64,000 nt of DNA from CAWHOW01 sp963831005 (GTDB taxonomy: Bacteria > Bacteroidota > Bacteroidia > Bacteroidales > CG2-30-32-10): assembly GCA_963831005.1 (NCBI GenBank), contig CAWHOW010000034.1, positions 62,001 through 126,000 of the forward strand, given 5' to 3'. Positions 18,301 through 25,071 of this stretch are shown here, in pieces; the stretch's first letter is position 1; each line of letters starts with the position of its first letter. Under the pieces are notes generated by a model, which worked only from the letters and a program-made list of their open reading frames with translations, was not told where the DNA came from and did not search any database. The translations under genes and the position numbers were made by a program.

Positions 18301-19773
18301 TATTACAGTATACTGATATGCTACAGCCAAAACCTGATTGGAGTTAAGAGTAGAATTTAAAGAAATAAAACCCAGTTTACTGTTAAAAGTATATTCTGTT
18401 GGTAAAAGTTTTCTGGCAAGGTTAACTATTTCATAATCCTGGCTGGCAACAAATTTTTTAGCACTCAAAGTAGAAGTCAAATAATTATTTGCTGAATTAA
18501 TATTTCTTAAAGGAGAAGTAGCGCTATAAGAAGGAATAAGAACGGGATAGAGGGTATTAGATCGGTTCGATGGGTATTGGGGATGAGGATACGAGATTGA
18601 CGGTGATGAACGATATATATTTTTATTGTAAGGTGCATATTCTCCAAGATCAGTAAAAGCCACAACATTTCTGTTGTCAGTAGTAGCTGCACCGATATTG
18701 GTTATCCAGACCTCTATTTTTGTAATATTGATATTGGAATTTACAACCGGGAGATCCTTTAATGCTGCATCATATCTGTTACGGAAATACTGAGCAATAA
18801 AAAAATGTTTGTTTTCCTCGTATTGATCCGCCTTGAAACTAAAATTGCTGGTTTGGGCACCTCCGGAAACATTAATAGTGGATGTTTGACTTTTTTGCTG
18901 TGAAAAAACGCTTGTCACAGTAGCCTTACCAAATTGAAGCTTTGTTTTAAGACCAAAAAGACTTTGACTTCCAGTGATTAGAGTGCTATTAAGAGGAAGA
19001 GTAACATCACCGGCTTCAATTGATTTTATTATATCATCTTCCTTTCCTTCATATGCGAGTTTCATTTTATTCTCAAAATCGAAAGTGGCTTCGGTATTAT
19101 AACTCATTCCCAAGGTTATCTTATCACCAATTTTTGCAGTAACATTCATCTGTATCTTTTCCTGGAAATTAAAATTGGCTGTTCTTTGCTGCTTAACATT
19201 AAGAGATGGATCCTGCCTTCTCATTGCCTGTAATCCAAAAATAAGTTCAGCAGAGCCTTGTGGCCTGATATCTATAGTATTGCTGCCAAATATTTGATCA
19301 AAAGCTTCGCCGCCAATATGAATTTTAGGTATTCCTCCCTTACCTTTTGCAGACGTACCATTCCTTTCCATCCAGTACTCTCTCATGGATTTGTCAATGT
19401 CGTAATTCTGATAATCCTCGAAAGACATGTAATTAGGCGGAGTTATATTATGACCTCCAACAGTGTTTGTGAAAATATATGTATTGGTTGCAGGGTCGTA
19501 AATTACGCTGTCGGATATATTCGGAGGATTATGCAGATAAAGAGCACTTGAATCCATACTTCCATCAAAAGGATAATTATAGCCGCCACTAGGAATTGGA
19601 TAAATTAAATGTGAAGTGTCATCATTTATCGTATCGTCGGAAATCTCTACTGGAGGGGCGCTTCTTTTAAAGACTCTAGAATGAGAAATAAAAGTTGCAC
19701 TTGAAGCCCAGACAATAAACAATAAGCATAACAGGAATAAAACCTGGAAAGTATATTTTATAAATCGAACCAA
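12385..19773 (-). CDS. sprA: SprA, giant outer-membrane translocon of the type IX secretion system
   Basis: 2462 residues. This is the family's usual size. SprA forms a very large beta-barrel through which T9SS cargo crosses the outer membrane; it is needed for gliding in gliding members. A hydrophobic N-terminal signal (about residues 5-27) is followed by alternating beta-rich repeats over the whole length, and the protein ends on an aromatic-poor beta strand (GISLRFSLSQ). A low-complexity N/S/T/K-rich linker occurs around residues 1930-1975. It is read in the same direction as ruvA upstream (41-base gap), an order common in Bacteroidota. The window encodes three probable T9SS clients (28549, 32126, 46976). 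Confidence 0.95.
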   Translation of the reverse strand: MVRFIKYTFQVLFLLCLLFIVWASSATFISHSRVFKRSAPPVEISDDTINDDTSHLIYPIPSGGYNYPFDGSMDSSALYLHNPPNISDSVIYDPATNTYIFTNTVGGHNITPPNYMSFEDYQNYDIDKSMREYWMERNGTSAKGKGGIPKIHIGGEAFDQIFGSNTIDIRPQGSAELIFGLQAMRRQDPSLNVKQQRTANFNFQEKIQMNVTAKIGDKITLGMSYNTEATFDFENKMKLAYEGKEDDIIKSIEAGDVTLPLNSTLITGSQSLFGLKTKLQFGKATVTSVFSQQKSQTSTINVSGGAQTSNFSFKADQYEENKHFFIAQYFRNRYDAALKDLPVVNSNINITKIEVWITNIGAATTDNRNVVAFTDLGEYAPYNKNIYRSSPSISYPHPQYPSNRSNTLYPVLIPSYSATSPLRNINSANNYLTSTLSAKKFVASQDYEIVNLARKLLPTEYTFNSKLGFISLNSTLNSNQVLAVAYQYTVIGDTTIYQVGDLSTSIASPNALVVKLLKSSQLNTRIPIWNLMMKNVYSVGGYQINKEDFRLDVLYTNEQTGVPMGYFAEGNNNVKGLPIIRLLNCDNLDIEMDPEPDGVFDFIDGAAISGGTIQSSNGRIYFPVLEPFGSDLRAKFNDNTLADKYCYDSLYTLTKTEAQQYPDKNRFTIQGMYKSAGGSEISLNAMNVPQGSVKVTAGGILLTENVDYTVDYTLGRVKILNEGILNSGTPIQITLENNSLFNIQTKTLMGTHIDEAVNKNLTLGATILNLTEKPITQKVNYGDEPISNTIWGFNGNYQKESPFITKMLNELPFYHTKAISKVGVSGEFADLIPGHARAIGKSGTAYIDDFEGSISTIDLRNVGSWHIASTPQGQAPTVFPESAPNTNLAYRFNAARFCWYVIDPLFQVSNNLTPSNITKNDQSNNFTRQVLQNEVFPNEENPDGVPTPIPVLNIAFYPEQRGAYNYDAAPSAYSSGVAPDGTLNNPVSRWGGMMRSIETTDFEATNVQYIQFWLMDPFANPGTGTDEQNFHQLVNGGDLYFDLGNLSEDVLRDGQNSFENGLPTTSTVTNVDTTIWGRVPTLQALTNSFANDPNSRQYQDIGIDGLGDADEKSFFSPFVQKVNALCSSSSTAQAVQEANADPSSDDYHYFRGTDYDNNNVSILDRYRKFNGLEGNSVASGQATPGADVESYPVQATTIPDGEDINHDNTINQSESYFEYLVKLTPSKMVVGQNFITDMFEATGVPVPNGTQTVKWYQFKIPIESYSRAVGGIQDFKSIGFMRMYLKGFTENTVLRFATLDLVRGDWRKYDYSLLTPGEYIPNDNVSNTTFDLSVVNIFENGKRTPVPYVMPPGIQQEVNLETTNLQKLNEQSLSITVCNLLDGDSRAVYKTCDFDMRQYKNLDMFVHEEAGSTEPLNKGDLTIFLRLGTDFTQNYYEYEIPLTPTPWGTSATNVSAIWPDSNMFDITLSILENAKMARNTQMRTSGSSVSLTTPYVTYDHGRKITVMGTPTLSAVEVIMIGIRNPKKSSLHPNDDGQSKCAVLWVDELRLTDFNKKGGWAATSTANVTLADLGTATLAGKIVTPGFGGIEDKINDLSKATTMQYEFATSLELGKFLPEKTGIKIPMHFDYSQIISNPQYDPLDPDVLFKDDLNSYTNKTQKDSVKSICQDKTTMKSINFINVKKNKTKTSSKSHFYDIENFDFTYSYKQKDHSDIDIEHQLSKEYFGAIGYNFNNNPKNYTPLSKVKFLSYGPLKLLKDFNFYLMPKTLTFRTDMDRLYSEEKLRNLTDANIIIDTTFVKSFTWTRDYGLKFDFTKNLNMDFTANADARIDEPQGRIDNNEKRDSIWNNIKDFGRMTNYNHTLNVNYNIPINKISWLNWVTASAKYSAGYIWTGAPLSALSLGNTIENTNNKQINGTFNFINLYNKVDYLKKLNQQKSSNSNSSNQTNNKIPDKNISKNTSKSINKNSKTKSDSTQTDTTKVDVVKEIKDNVLKFLMMLKNVSCSYSQGNGTFVPGYMLTPEFIGLDPTGKYPGPGFVFGDQKDIRPRFGNNTSFLSTDSSMNTPYQNKYSQTFTARATIEPVSKLLIELSATRTFSDNHSEYYKWNSDSLKYMSYNPAETGAYSVSILSFKTAFSVDNKTTNSNAVFAKFQTYLQTVAWRLAYKNKNWIANGSQTFIDSASGKKFPVGYGPTSQDVMLPAFLAAYEDKNPNTISLSPFSEKLSWSDLPLPNWKINYDGLTKIPFIKDYFKTITLSNSYKSTYNVGAFASNLLYDDDNGDGWPVSRDPLSNNYISQYQIDAVTIAEQFSPLIGVDMTWNNSILSDFKINKTRNLSLCFDNNQLTEITSNEYIIGLGYRIKNVVLPLKLGNGKTKKLKSDVNLKSDVSFKTNKTVLRELVQDVNEISSGQRIISINVSADYMISQKFTIKLFFDKIINNPFVSSQFPNSNTNAGISLRFSLSQ

Positions 19774-19814
19774 ATCGGGTATTTAATTAAATAAACTGTT
19801 TATACTAAATAATA

Positions 19815-20417
19815 TCACAAAAGTTTTAGCGCCTGTTTGATCATTTCCTCCAGACTGATATTAACTCCCTGGGTTTTAATTACTTTATCAATAACTTTCT
19901 CAGTTGTGTTTTTGTTAAAACCGAGCATGATTAACGCACTTAACGCTTCATTTTGTATATTATTGTGTAGTGGGAGGAAAAATTCTTTTGAATGAGGAAT
20001 CTTGCTGATTTTATCTTTCAGATCAATAATAATCCTTTGTGCTGTTTTTTCGCCAATTCCTTTTACATTCCTGAAAGTATGTACATCACTATTGCTAATG
20101 GCAGAAATTACTTCCGTCGTTGTAAGTGAAGAAAGAATAAGTCTTGCGGTATTGGAACCTATTCCCGATACAGAAATCAATTCAAGGAAAATACTTCGCT
20201 CTTCAATATTGGCAAATCCATACATTATTAGGCCAACAGGTGTGGTAGCTTCAGATTTGATTGTGAGATGAGTATGGAGTTTACACTGTTGGTTTATTTC
20301 AGGTAAAGAAGAATAAGTATTGACTGATATAAACAATAAAAACCCAACCCCGCCGCAATCAATAACAGCATAGGTTGGAGTTTTCTCAGTAAGTATTCCT
20401 TGTATGTATGAAAGCAT
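19815..20417 (-). CDS. ruvA: Holliday junction DNA helicase subunit RuvA
   Basis: 200 residues. RuvA binds four-way junctions as a tetramer and loads the RuvB motor for branch migration. The N-terminal OB domain (residues 1-62), the double helix-hairpin-helix (V-S-G-I-G-S-N-T-A near 81-89 and V-K-G-I-G-E-K-T-A near 119-127) and the C-terminal domain III (about 152-200) are all present. Full length. It is the first of three genes (ruvA-sprA-gcvH) on this strand. Confidence 0.96.
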   Translation of the reverse strand: MLSYIQGILTEKTPTYAVIDCGGVGFLLFISVNTYSSLPEINQQCKLHTHLTIKSEATTPVGLIMYGFANIEERSIFLELISVSGIGSNTARLILSSLTTTEVISAISNSDVHTFRNVKGIGEKTAQRIIIDLKDKISKIPHSKEFFLPLHNNIQNEALSALIMLGFNKNTTEKVIDKVIKTQGVNISLEEMIKQALKLL

Positions 20418-20439
20418 TTGTTAAATGATTAAACTGTTT

Positions 20440-20745
20440 TATTGCTAAATTGCTTTAAGTTCAAGGTATTTCAATTTTCAATATTCAACAACCAACGCCC
20501 AATTTCCAAATATTTCCTCACTTGATTATTGGACATTGATTATTGGATATTGGTTATTTTTTCATAAAGTTAGATTTCTTTTTAATAGGAACGCTGATGA
20601 TGCCGATAGTTTATCGGCACAGGCTACTGAAAATGCTGATTTACGCTGATAATTCCAGTCTTCAGTCTGCAATTATTTGTTTGCTGACTGCATACTGCCA
20701 ACTGCCTACTTTTTTACCTTCCCTGTTTTCCCTTTTCTCATATTA
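20440..20745. repeat. Gap filled with degenerate Bacteroidota-type intergenic repeats
   Basis: Three short palindromic pieces are seen. One is CAATATTCAACAACCAACG against GATTATTGGATATTGGTT around 20478-20556. The second is a hairpin CCGATAGTTTATCGG at about 20600. The third is a CAGTCTTCAGTCTGCAATT...GACTGCATACTGCCAACTG stretch at about 20659-20705. The same words recur at 37301 and 47101, so they belong to dispersed families. No gene. Confidence 0.5.
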
Positions 20746-20747
20746 AG

Positions 20748-21230
20748 TTATTCTTTTTGTTTTATTGGTATCCACACTTCTTCTTCTGAATCAGGGTCTT
20801 CATTTTTATATTTTGCGCCTAGAATCTCAAAATGAGGTCGGTTATCTAACAAATAGCTTGAATTTGGCAACCACGTTCCAAAAATATACTGAAATGTTTT
20901 TTGCCCGGTGCTTGCTGCGCCTTTATGTAAAAAAATTGCATATAATCCGCCTTTTAATATAACTGCTTCCATTTCGTCAGGAACTGTATTAAAATCAGTT
21001 ACTTCAATACATGCCCATTTCTCAAACTCAGTAGTTGGATTAAAATTATCAAAATATAAATCATCATACACCTGCATTGAGTACAGTTCTGTTCCAACAT
21101 TGTTTTTAATTTCTTTCCGTCCTGGCATAAAACTTCTCCACAAATCACCTGTTTTATTATTGGAAAGAGACATTACCATTCGTTTACCTATTAACTTCTT
21201 TTCCTTTAATATTTCTACTCGCGGCTCCAT
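20748..21230 (-). CDS. GyrI-like / AraC effector-binding domain protein
   Basis: 160 residues, soluble, consisting only of the GyrI-like small-molecule-binding fold: a duplicated beta-alpha-beta-beta unit. The first half contains the start E-P-R-V-E-I-L and the W-R-S-F-M-P helix; the second half has the P-D-E-M-E segment, a strand with G-G-L-Y-A-I-F and the terminal V-W-I-P-I. In transcription regulators this domain binds effectors; stand-alone forms bind or hydrolyse hydrophobic small molecules. No DNA-binding domain is attached. It lies alone between repeat regions. Confidence 0.82.
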   Translation of the reverse strand: MEPRVEILKEKKLIGKRMVMSLSNNKTGDLWRSFMPGRKEIKNNVGTELYSMQVYDDLYFDNFNPTTEFEKWACIEVTDFNTVPDEMEAVILKGGLYAIFLHKGAASTGQKTFQYIFGTWLPNSSYLLDNRPHFEILGAKYKNEDPDSEEEVWIPIKQKE

Positions 21231-21310
21231 TTACTGTAAGCTTTTCCTTAGAATTATCTCCATTTCTGCTCAAATTTATATTTCGCGAAAGGTAAAACCC
21301 TTTTATTTCA

Positions 21311-21955
21311 ATGAAACAATGTATTGAAGCATTGAAACAATGTCTCATGTCGCATGACTAATGTCTCATGTCACTTGACTAATGTCTCATGTCACTTGAC
21401 TAATATCTCATGTTACATGACTAATGTCTCGTGTTACATGACTAATGTCTCATGTCACTTGACTAATATCTCGTGTTACATGACTAATGTCTCATGTCAC
21501 TTGACTAATATCTCGTGTCACATGACTAATGTCTCATGTCACTTGACTAATGTCTCATGTCACTTGACTAATGTCTCATGTCACATGACTAATATCTCGT
21601 GTCACATGACTAATATCTCATGTCGCATGACTAATATCTCGTGTTACATGACTAATATCTCGTGTTACATGACTAATATCTCGTGTTACATGACTAATGT
21701 CTCATGTCACTTGACTAATATCTCGTGTCACATGACTAATGTCTCATGTTACATGACTAATATCTCATGTCACATGACTAATATCTCATGTCACTTGACT
21801 AATGTCTCATGTCACATGACTAATATCTCGTGTCACATGACTAATGTCTCATGTCACATGACTAATGTCTCATGTCACATGACTAATGTCTCATGTTACA
21901 TGACTAATGTCTCATGTCACATGACTAATATCTCGAAGCATTGAGACAATATCTC
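21311..21955. repeat. About 30-copy 21-bp tandem array (ATGTCTCATGTCACATGACT type)
   Basis: The anchor AATGT/AATAT recurs every 21 bp from 21318 onward, about 30 times. Units vary only at a few positions (ATGTC/ATATC, CACTTG/CACATG, TTACATG). The core TCATGTcACATGA is a perfect 13-bp dyad in many units. Both ends are marked by the same boundary word (GAAGCATTGAAACAATG on the left, GAAGCATTGAGACAATATC on the right). One frame stays open for 196 codons as a 7-residue repeat (T-N-V-S-C-H-M), but there is no start region, signal or codon bias to support a gene. Confidence 0.92.
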
Positions 21956-22050
21956 AAACCGATTTCACTATTGTTTATTTATAAAGAACTATTATTCTAT
22001 TGAAAATCGTGATCGGCTATTCGCAAATCGCAATTCCCTTTAACAATTAA

Positions 22051-22172
22051 GGGGACTTCTAAAAATTCAAAGCACGTCATTGCGAACGTAGTGAAGCAAT
22101 CTAAAAATCAATGAGATTGCTTCAGTCGTTCCTCCTTCGCAATGACGAATTTCATAATTATTAGAACCCCTC
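22051..22172 (-). mobile_element. 122-bp MITE-like element, TTAA family, copy 4
   Basis: Reverse orientation of the 4600/5369/5675 element, again exactly 122 bp and flanked by TTAA at 22047-22050 and 22173-22176. It lies 22 bases past the malic enzyme stop codon, the same kind of 3'-end position as copy 3 after coxA. Confidence 0.85.
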
Positions 22173-22193
22173 TTAATTTAATATAATAACTAA

Positions 22194-23648
22194 TTACGAA
22201 AGCTGTTTTATTGCCCAGTCAAGAGCATCCTGCAACATTTGCTGTTTTGGGGCTGTAATAAAACCATTATCGGTTAAACTCTTGGTAAGGCTCCTTGAAT
22301 AATCAATATCCGCTTTGGCTTTTGCAAATGCTTCTTCCCTGGTCATCTGCACCCTGGCAACACCGTCTTTTATTGCCTGCATGGCAACATCGGCAGCTTC
22401 TTCGGGGAACACACTAGCTTCTTCCATATTGGGAACTATATCCTCCGGATTAATTCCTCTTTTTTCAGCATAATTTGCAAGAGAATGAGCAGCAGCTATT
22501 GCCATATTATCTGTAATCTTTTTAGCTCTTACCATTAATGCGCCTTTCAGGATGCCCGGGAAGCCTATTGAATTATTTACCTGGTTAGGAAAATCGCCAC
22601 GACCTGTAGCAACTATAAATGCTCCGGCTTCTTTTGCAGCATAAGGGTAAATTTCCGGAACCGGATTAGCACAGGCAAACACAATCGATTTCTTTGCCAT
22701 AGCTTTTACCCACTCGGGTTTAATGGTACATGGTCCGGGAGTAGAACAAGAAATCAGCACATCAGCATCTTTAATTGCTTCCTCCATTGTTTTAATTTTG
22801 TTTGGGTTCGTTTTTTCGCAAAGTTCCCATTTACGATAAAATCTTTTGTCGGCCTGGATATCTTTACGGTCAGTATGCAACGAACCTTTGGTATCGAACA
22901 TAACTATTTTCTTTGGATCAGCCCCATCTGCAATAATTAAACGAGCAATAGAAGTGACAGAAGCGCCTGCGCCAAAAAATACAATTTTAACTTCGGATGT
23001 TTTCTTGCCTGCAAGTTTTATGGCATTAATAAACCCGGCGAGTGTTACGCATGCTGTTCCCTGTGCATCGTCGTGCCATACAGGGATTTCGCATTCTTCA
23101 CGCAATACATCCAGAACCTTATAACAATTCGGCTGCGAAATATCTTCCAGGTTAACTGCACCAAAACTATGCTGACACATTTTTACAAATTGAATAATCT
23201 TATCCGGGTCGTTTTCGCCTTTTTCATTCTTGCTGTCAATACATAAAGCAACAGCATCAACGCCTCCCAAATATTTCATCAGGAAAGCCTTGCCTTCCAT
23301 TACTCCTAAACCACCGGCAGGAGTACAATCGCCATCACCAAGTACTCTTGTGGAATCACTGACTACAGCAACAAGATTCCCCCTGTTTGAAAGCTCGTAA
23401 GATGAAACATTATTATCCCTAATGTTTGTAGAGACCTTTGAAACGCCCGGTGTGTACCATACGTTGAACCAGTTAAAACCGGGAACAGGAGCTTTGGGAA
23501 CTGTTTGTACTTTCCCTCCGTAGAATTTATGCGCTTCTTCGGAAAGCTTTTTAAGGAATAATGTCTTTGCTTTTGCAATTTGTTCCTGTGTGAAGTTTTC
23601 TGGAAAGGCCTTGTTAAGGTTCTCCAGGTTTAATTTGATGGGTTCCAT
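22194..23648 (-). CDS. Malic enzyme (oxaloacetate-decarboxylating malate dehydrogenase)
   Basis: 484 residues. It oxidises malate to pyruvate and CO2 with reduction of NAD(P). The N-terminal malic domain shows V-W-Y-T-P-G-V-S, the G-D-G-D-C-T-P-A-G-G-L-G-V-M-E-G-K catalytic stretch, and W-H-D-D-A-Q-G-T-A metal-binding residues. The Rossmann domain has F-F-G-A-G-A-S-V-T-S-I-A. It is the short MaeB-type catalytic form without a fused phosphotransacetylase domain. NAD versus NADP preference cannot be settled from sequence. It stands alone on the minus strand. Confidence 0.93.
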   Translation of the reverse strand: MEPIKLNLENLNKAFPENFTQEQIAKAKTLFLKKLSEEAHKFYGGKVQTVPKAPVPGFNWFNVWYTPGVSKVSTNIRDNNVSSYELSNRGNLVAVVSDSTRVLGDGDCTPAGGLGVMEGKAFLMKYLGGVDAVALCIDSKNEKGENDPDKIIQFVKMCQHSFGAVNLEDISQPNCYKVLDVLREECEIPVWHDDAQGTACVTLAGFINAIKLAGKKTSEVKIVFFGAGASVTSIARLIIADGADPKKIVMFDTKGSLHTDRKDIQADKRFYRKWELCEKTNPNKIKTMEEAIKDADVLISCSTPGPCTIKPEWVKAMAKKSIVFACANPVPEIYPYAAKEAGAFIVATGRGDFPNQVNNSIGFPGILKGALMVRAKKITDNMAIAAAHSLANYAEKRGINPEDIVPNMEEASVFPEEAADVAMQAIKDGVARVQMTREEAFAKAKADIDYSRSLTKSLTDNGFITAPKQQMLQDALDWAIKQLS

Positions 23649-23732
23649 ATCTTATTGTTTTTTGTTGAAAATATTTGGTTGATTATTAGAAATGTGTAAA
23701 AGTACACTTTTTAATGAAAAACTTGGAATTTA

Positions 23733-23937
23733 AACGTGAATTATGGATTATCTTTTTAATTATATTGCACCCCTACGGGGTTTATCAGGTAAATGGCAAT
23801 TTGTTTTCTACCAATATATAGTCCTTACAGGACTTTTCTAAGCTCCGTTAGGAGCATTATATTGGTAGAAAAGAATAACCCCTTGAAAACAAAGCCCCGT
23901 TAGGGGCGAAATAAACTTTTAATCCATAATTCACGTT
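23733..23937. repeat. 205-bp element: four small hairpins inside 18-bp inverted ends
   Basis: The ends are perfect 18-bp inverted repeats, AACGTGAATTATGGATTA at 23733-23750 and its complement at 23920-23937. Between them are four G/C hairpins, CCCCtacGGGG, AGTCCttacAGGACT, GCTCCgttaGGAGC and GCCCCgttaGGGGC, plus ACCAATATATAG/ATATTGGT arms. This is a REP-like arrangement. It lies between the divergent malic enzyme and sirtuin genes. Confidence 0.8.
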
Positions 23938-24011
23938 ATTTAAGAATATTTTTATAATTAATTTACATGCATCATTTTTCTTTTTATTTACTGGTTCTCA
24001 ATGAGTCTTTG

Positions 24012-24019
24012 TACTTTTG
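24012..24019 (+). promoter_or_regulatory. Bacteroidota -7 box (TACTTTTG) of the sirtuin gene
   Basis: TACTTTTG matches TAnnTTTG and lies 16 bases before the ATG at 24036. The decayed sirtuin gene may therefore still be transcribed. Confidence 0.45.
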
Positions 24020-24556
24020 TTAAAACTTACAATTAATGAAAAAAGTTGTTGTATTAACAGGTGCAGGAATCAGCGCTGAAAGCGGTATAAAAACATTTCG
24101 CGACAGCGGTGGATTATGGGAAGAACACAGGGTTGAAGATGTAGCCACTTTTGATGCATGGGAAAGAAATCAATCTCTTGTGCTTGAATTTTATAACCAA
24201 AGACGAAAGCAACTATATGAATGTTCACCCAATGCCGCCCATTATGCTTTAGCTGAACTTGAAAAGAAATTTGATGTTCAAATCATTACACAGAATGTGG
24301 ATGACCTGCATGAACAAGCAGGTTCAACCAAAGTGCTTCATCTTCACGGGGAACTTAAAAAGGCTAGAAGTACTGTAGATGACGAACTGGTTTATAATAT
24401 TGAAGGCTGGGAATTAAAAAAAGGAGATAAATGCGAAAAAGGTTCACAACTACGACCTCATATTGTTTGGTTTGGAGAAGTCGTTCCCAATATTGTTCCT
24501 GCAGCACAGCTATCATCTGAAGCCGATATTTATTTAGTGATTGGCACTTCTCTTAA

Positions 24557-24754
24557 GGTGGGTTCTAAAAATTTTGTTTTTTAAAATCCTAAGCACTAAA
24601 CCCTAAATTCTAAATAATTTCAAAATTCAAATGAGAAAAGCACCAAACATTGAATTAGCAAAGGTTTTGAACATTAAAATTTGTTTATTTGATATTATTT
24701 AGAGTTTAGAAATTAGAAATTAGAATTTGTTTTTAAGAATTATTAGAAGTCCCC
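24557..24754 (+). mobile_element. 198-bp TTAA-family element inside the sirtuin gene
   Basis: The ends GGTGGGTTCTAAAAATT and AATTATTAGAAGTCCCC match those of the 122-bp TTAA family. It is flanked by TTAA at 24553-24556 and 24755-24758. The interior is different: a palindrome built from CTAAACCCTAAATTCTAAAT and TTTAGAGTTTAGAAATTAG arms. The same arms occur at 46831-46970. Insertion changes the sirtuin frame and brings an early stop. Confidence 0.9.
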
Positions 24755-24862
24755 TTAATGTATATCCTACAGCAGGTTTGCTGAATTATGTCCCGAACAG
24801 TGTTCCCAAATACCTTGTTGACCCAAATGGTTCCGAAGTTTACGGAATTTCCAACTTAAGTG

Positions 24863-25002
24863 CTGATGTTACGCAAATGTCTTTTTACCGCAAAGGGCGC
24901 AAAGTTTTTCGCAAAGTTCGCAAAGAAATTATCTTCTTAGCGTTCTTAGCGTATCTTTTCTTCGTGTTCTTTGCGGTTAATTTCTTTTCTGCGTAACATG
25001 AG
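24863..25002 (+). mobile_element. 140-bp element with ATGTTACGCA ends inside the sirtuin gene
   Basis: Left end CTGATGTTACGCA, right end the complement of CTCATGTTACGCA, with a second inner pair ACCGCAAAG. It is flanked by a 7-bp direct repeat TTAAGTG (24856-24862 and 25003-25009). The interior carries CGCAAAG/CTTAGCG-rich arms. This is a different terminal repeat from the neighbouring 198-bp element, yet it also chose a TTAA-containing site. Confidence 0.85.
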
Positions 25003-25071
25003 TTAAGTGTTATTAAAGAAAAAGCAGGCAAAGGTGTAACCGAACTGGTGAACAAATTGCTCCAATAAGCC

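Larger units (their letters stand above)
24036..25068 (+). pseudogene. cobB: SIRT5-like NAD-dependent deacylase, interrupted by two small elements
   Basis: The first 173 codons carry the sirtuin motifs: G-A-G-I-S-A-E-S-G-I near the start, F-R-D-S-G-G-L-W, catalytic T-Q-N-V-D-D-L-H, and R-P-H-I-V-W-F-G-E. Y-N-Q-R fits the Y-x-x-R motif of desuccinylase/demalonylase sirtuins. The zinc cysteine pairs are largely missing (only one Cys in that region). The frame is cut after G-T-S-L by a 198-bp element and again after G-I-S-N-L by a 140-bp element. Deleting each element with one copy of its target duplication gives G-T-S-L-N-V-Y-P-T-A-G and G-I-S-N-L-S-V-I-K-E-K and a 227-codon protein ending at 25068. 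As it stands, the product ends after 182 residues and lacks the last strand of the Rossmann fold. Confidence 0.93.

Noticed and set aside
21354..21944. A 196-codon protein of seven-residue repeats (TNVSCHM)
   Set aside because: The frame stays open only because the DNA repeat length is a multiple of 3. No ribosome site, signal peptide or neighbour supports translation.
21311..21955. CRISPR array
   Set aside because: The repeat is contiguous with a 21-bp period and has no spacers of unique sequence. There are no cas genes in the window.
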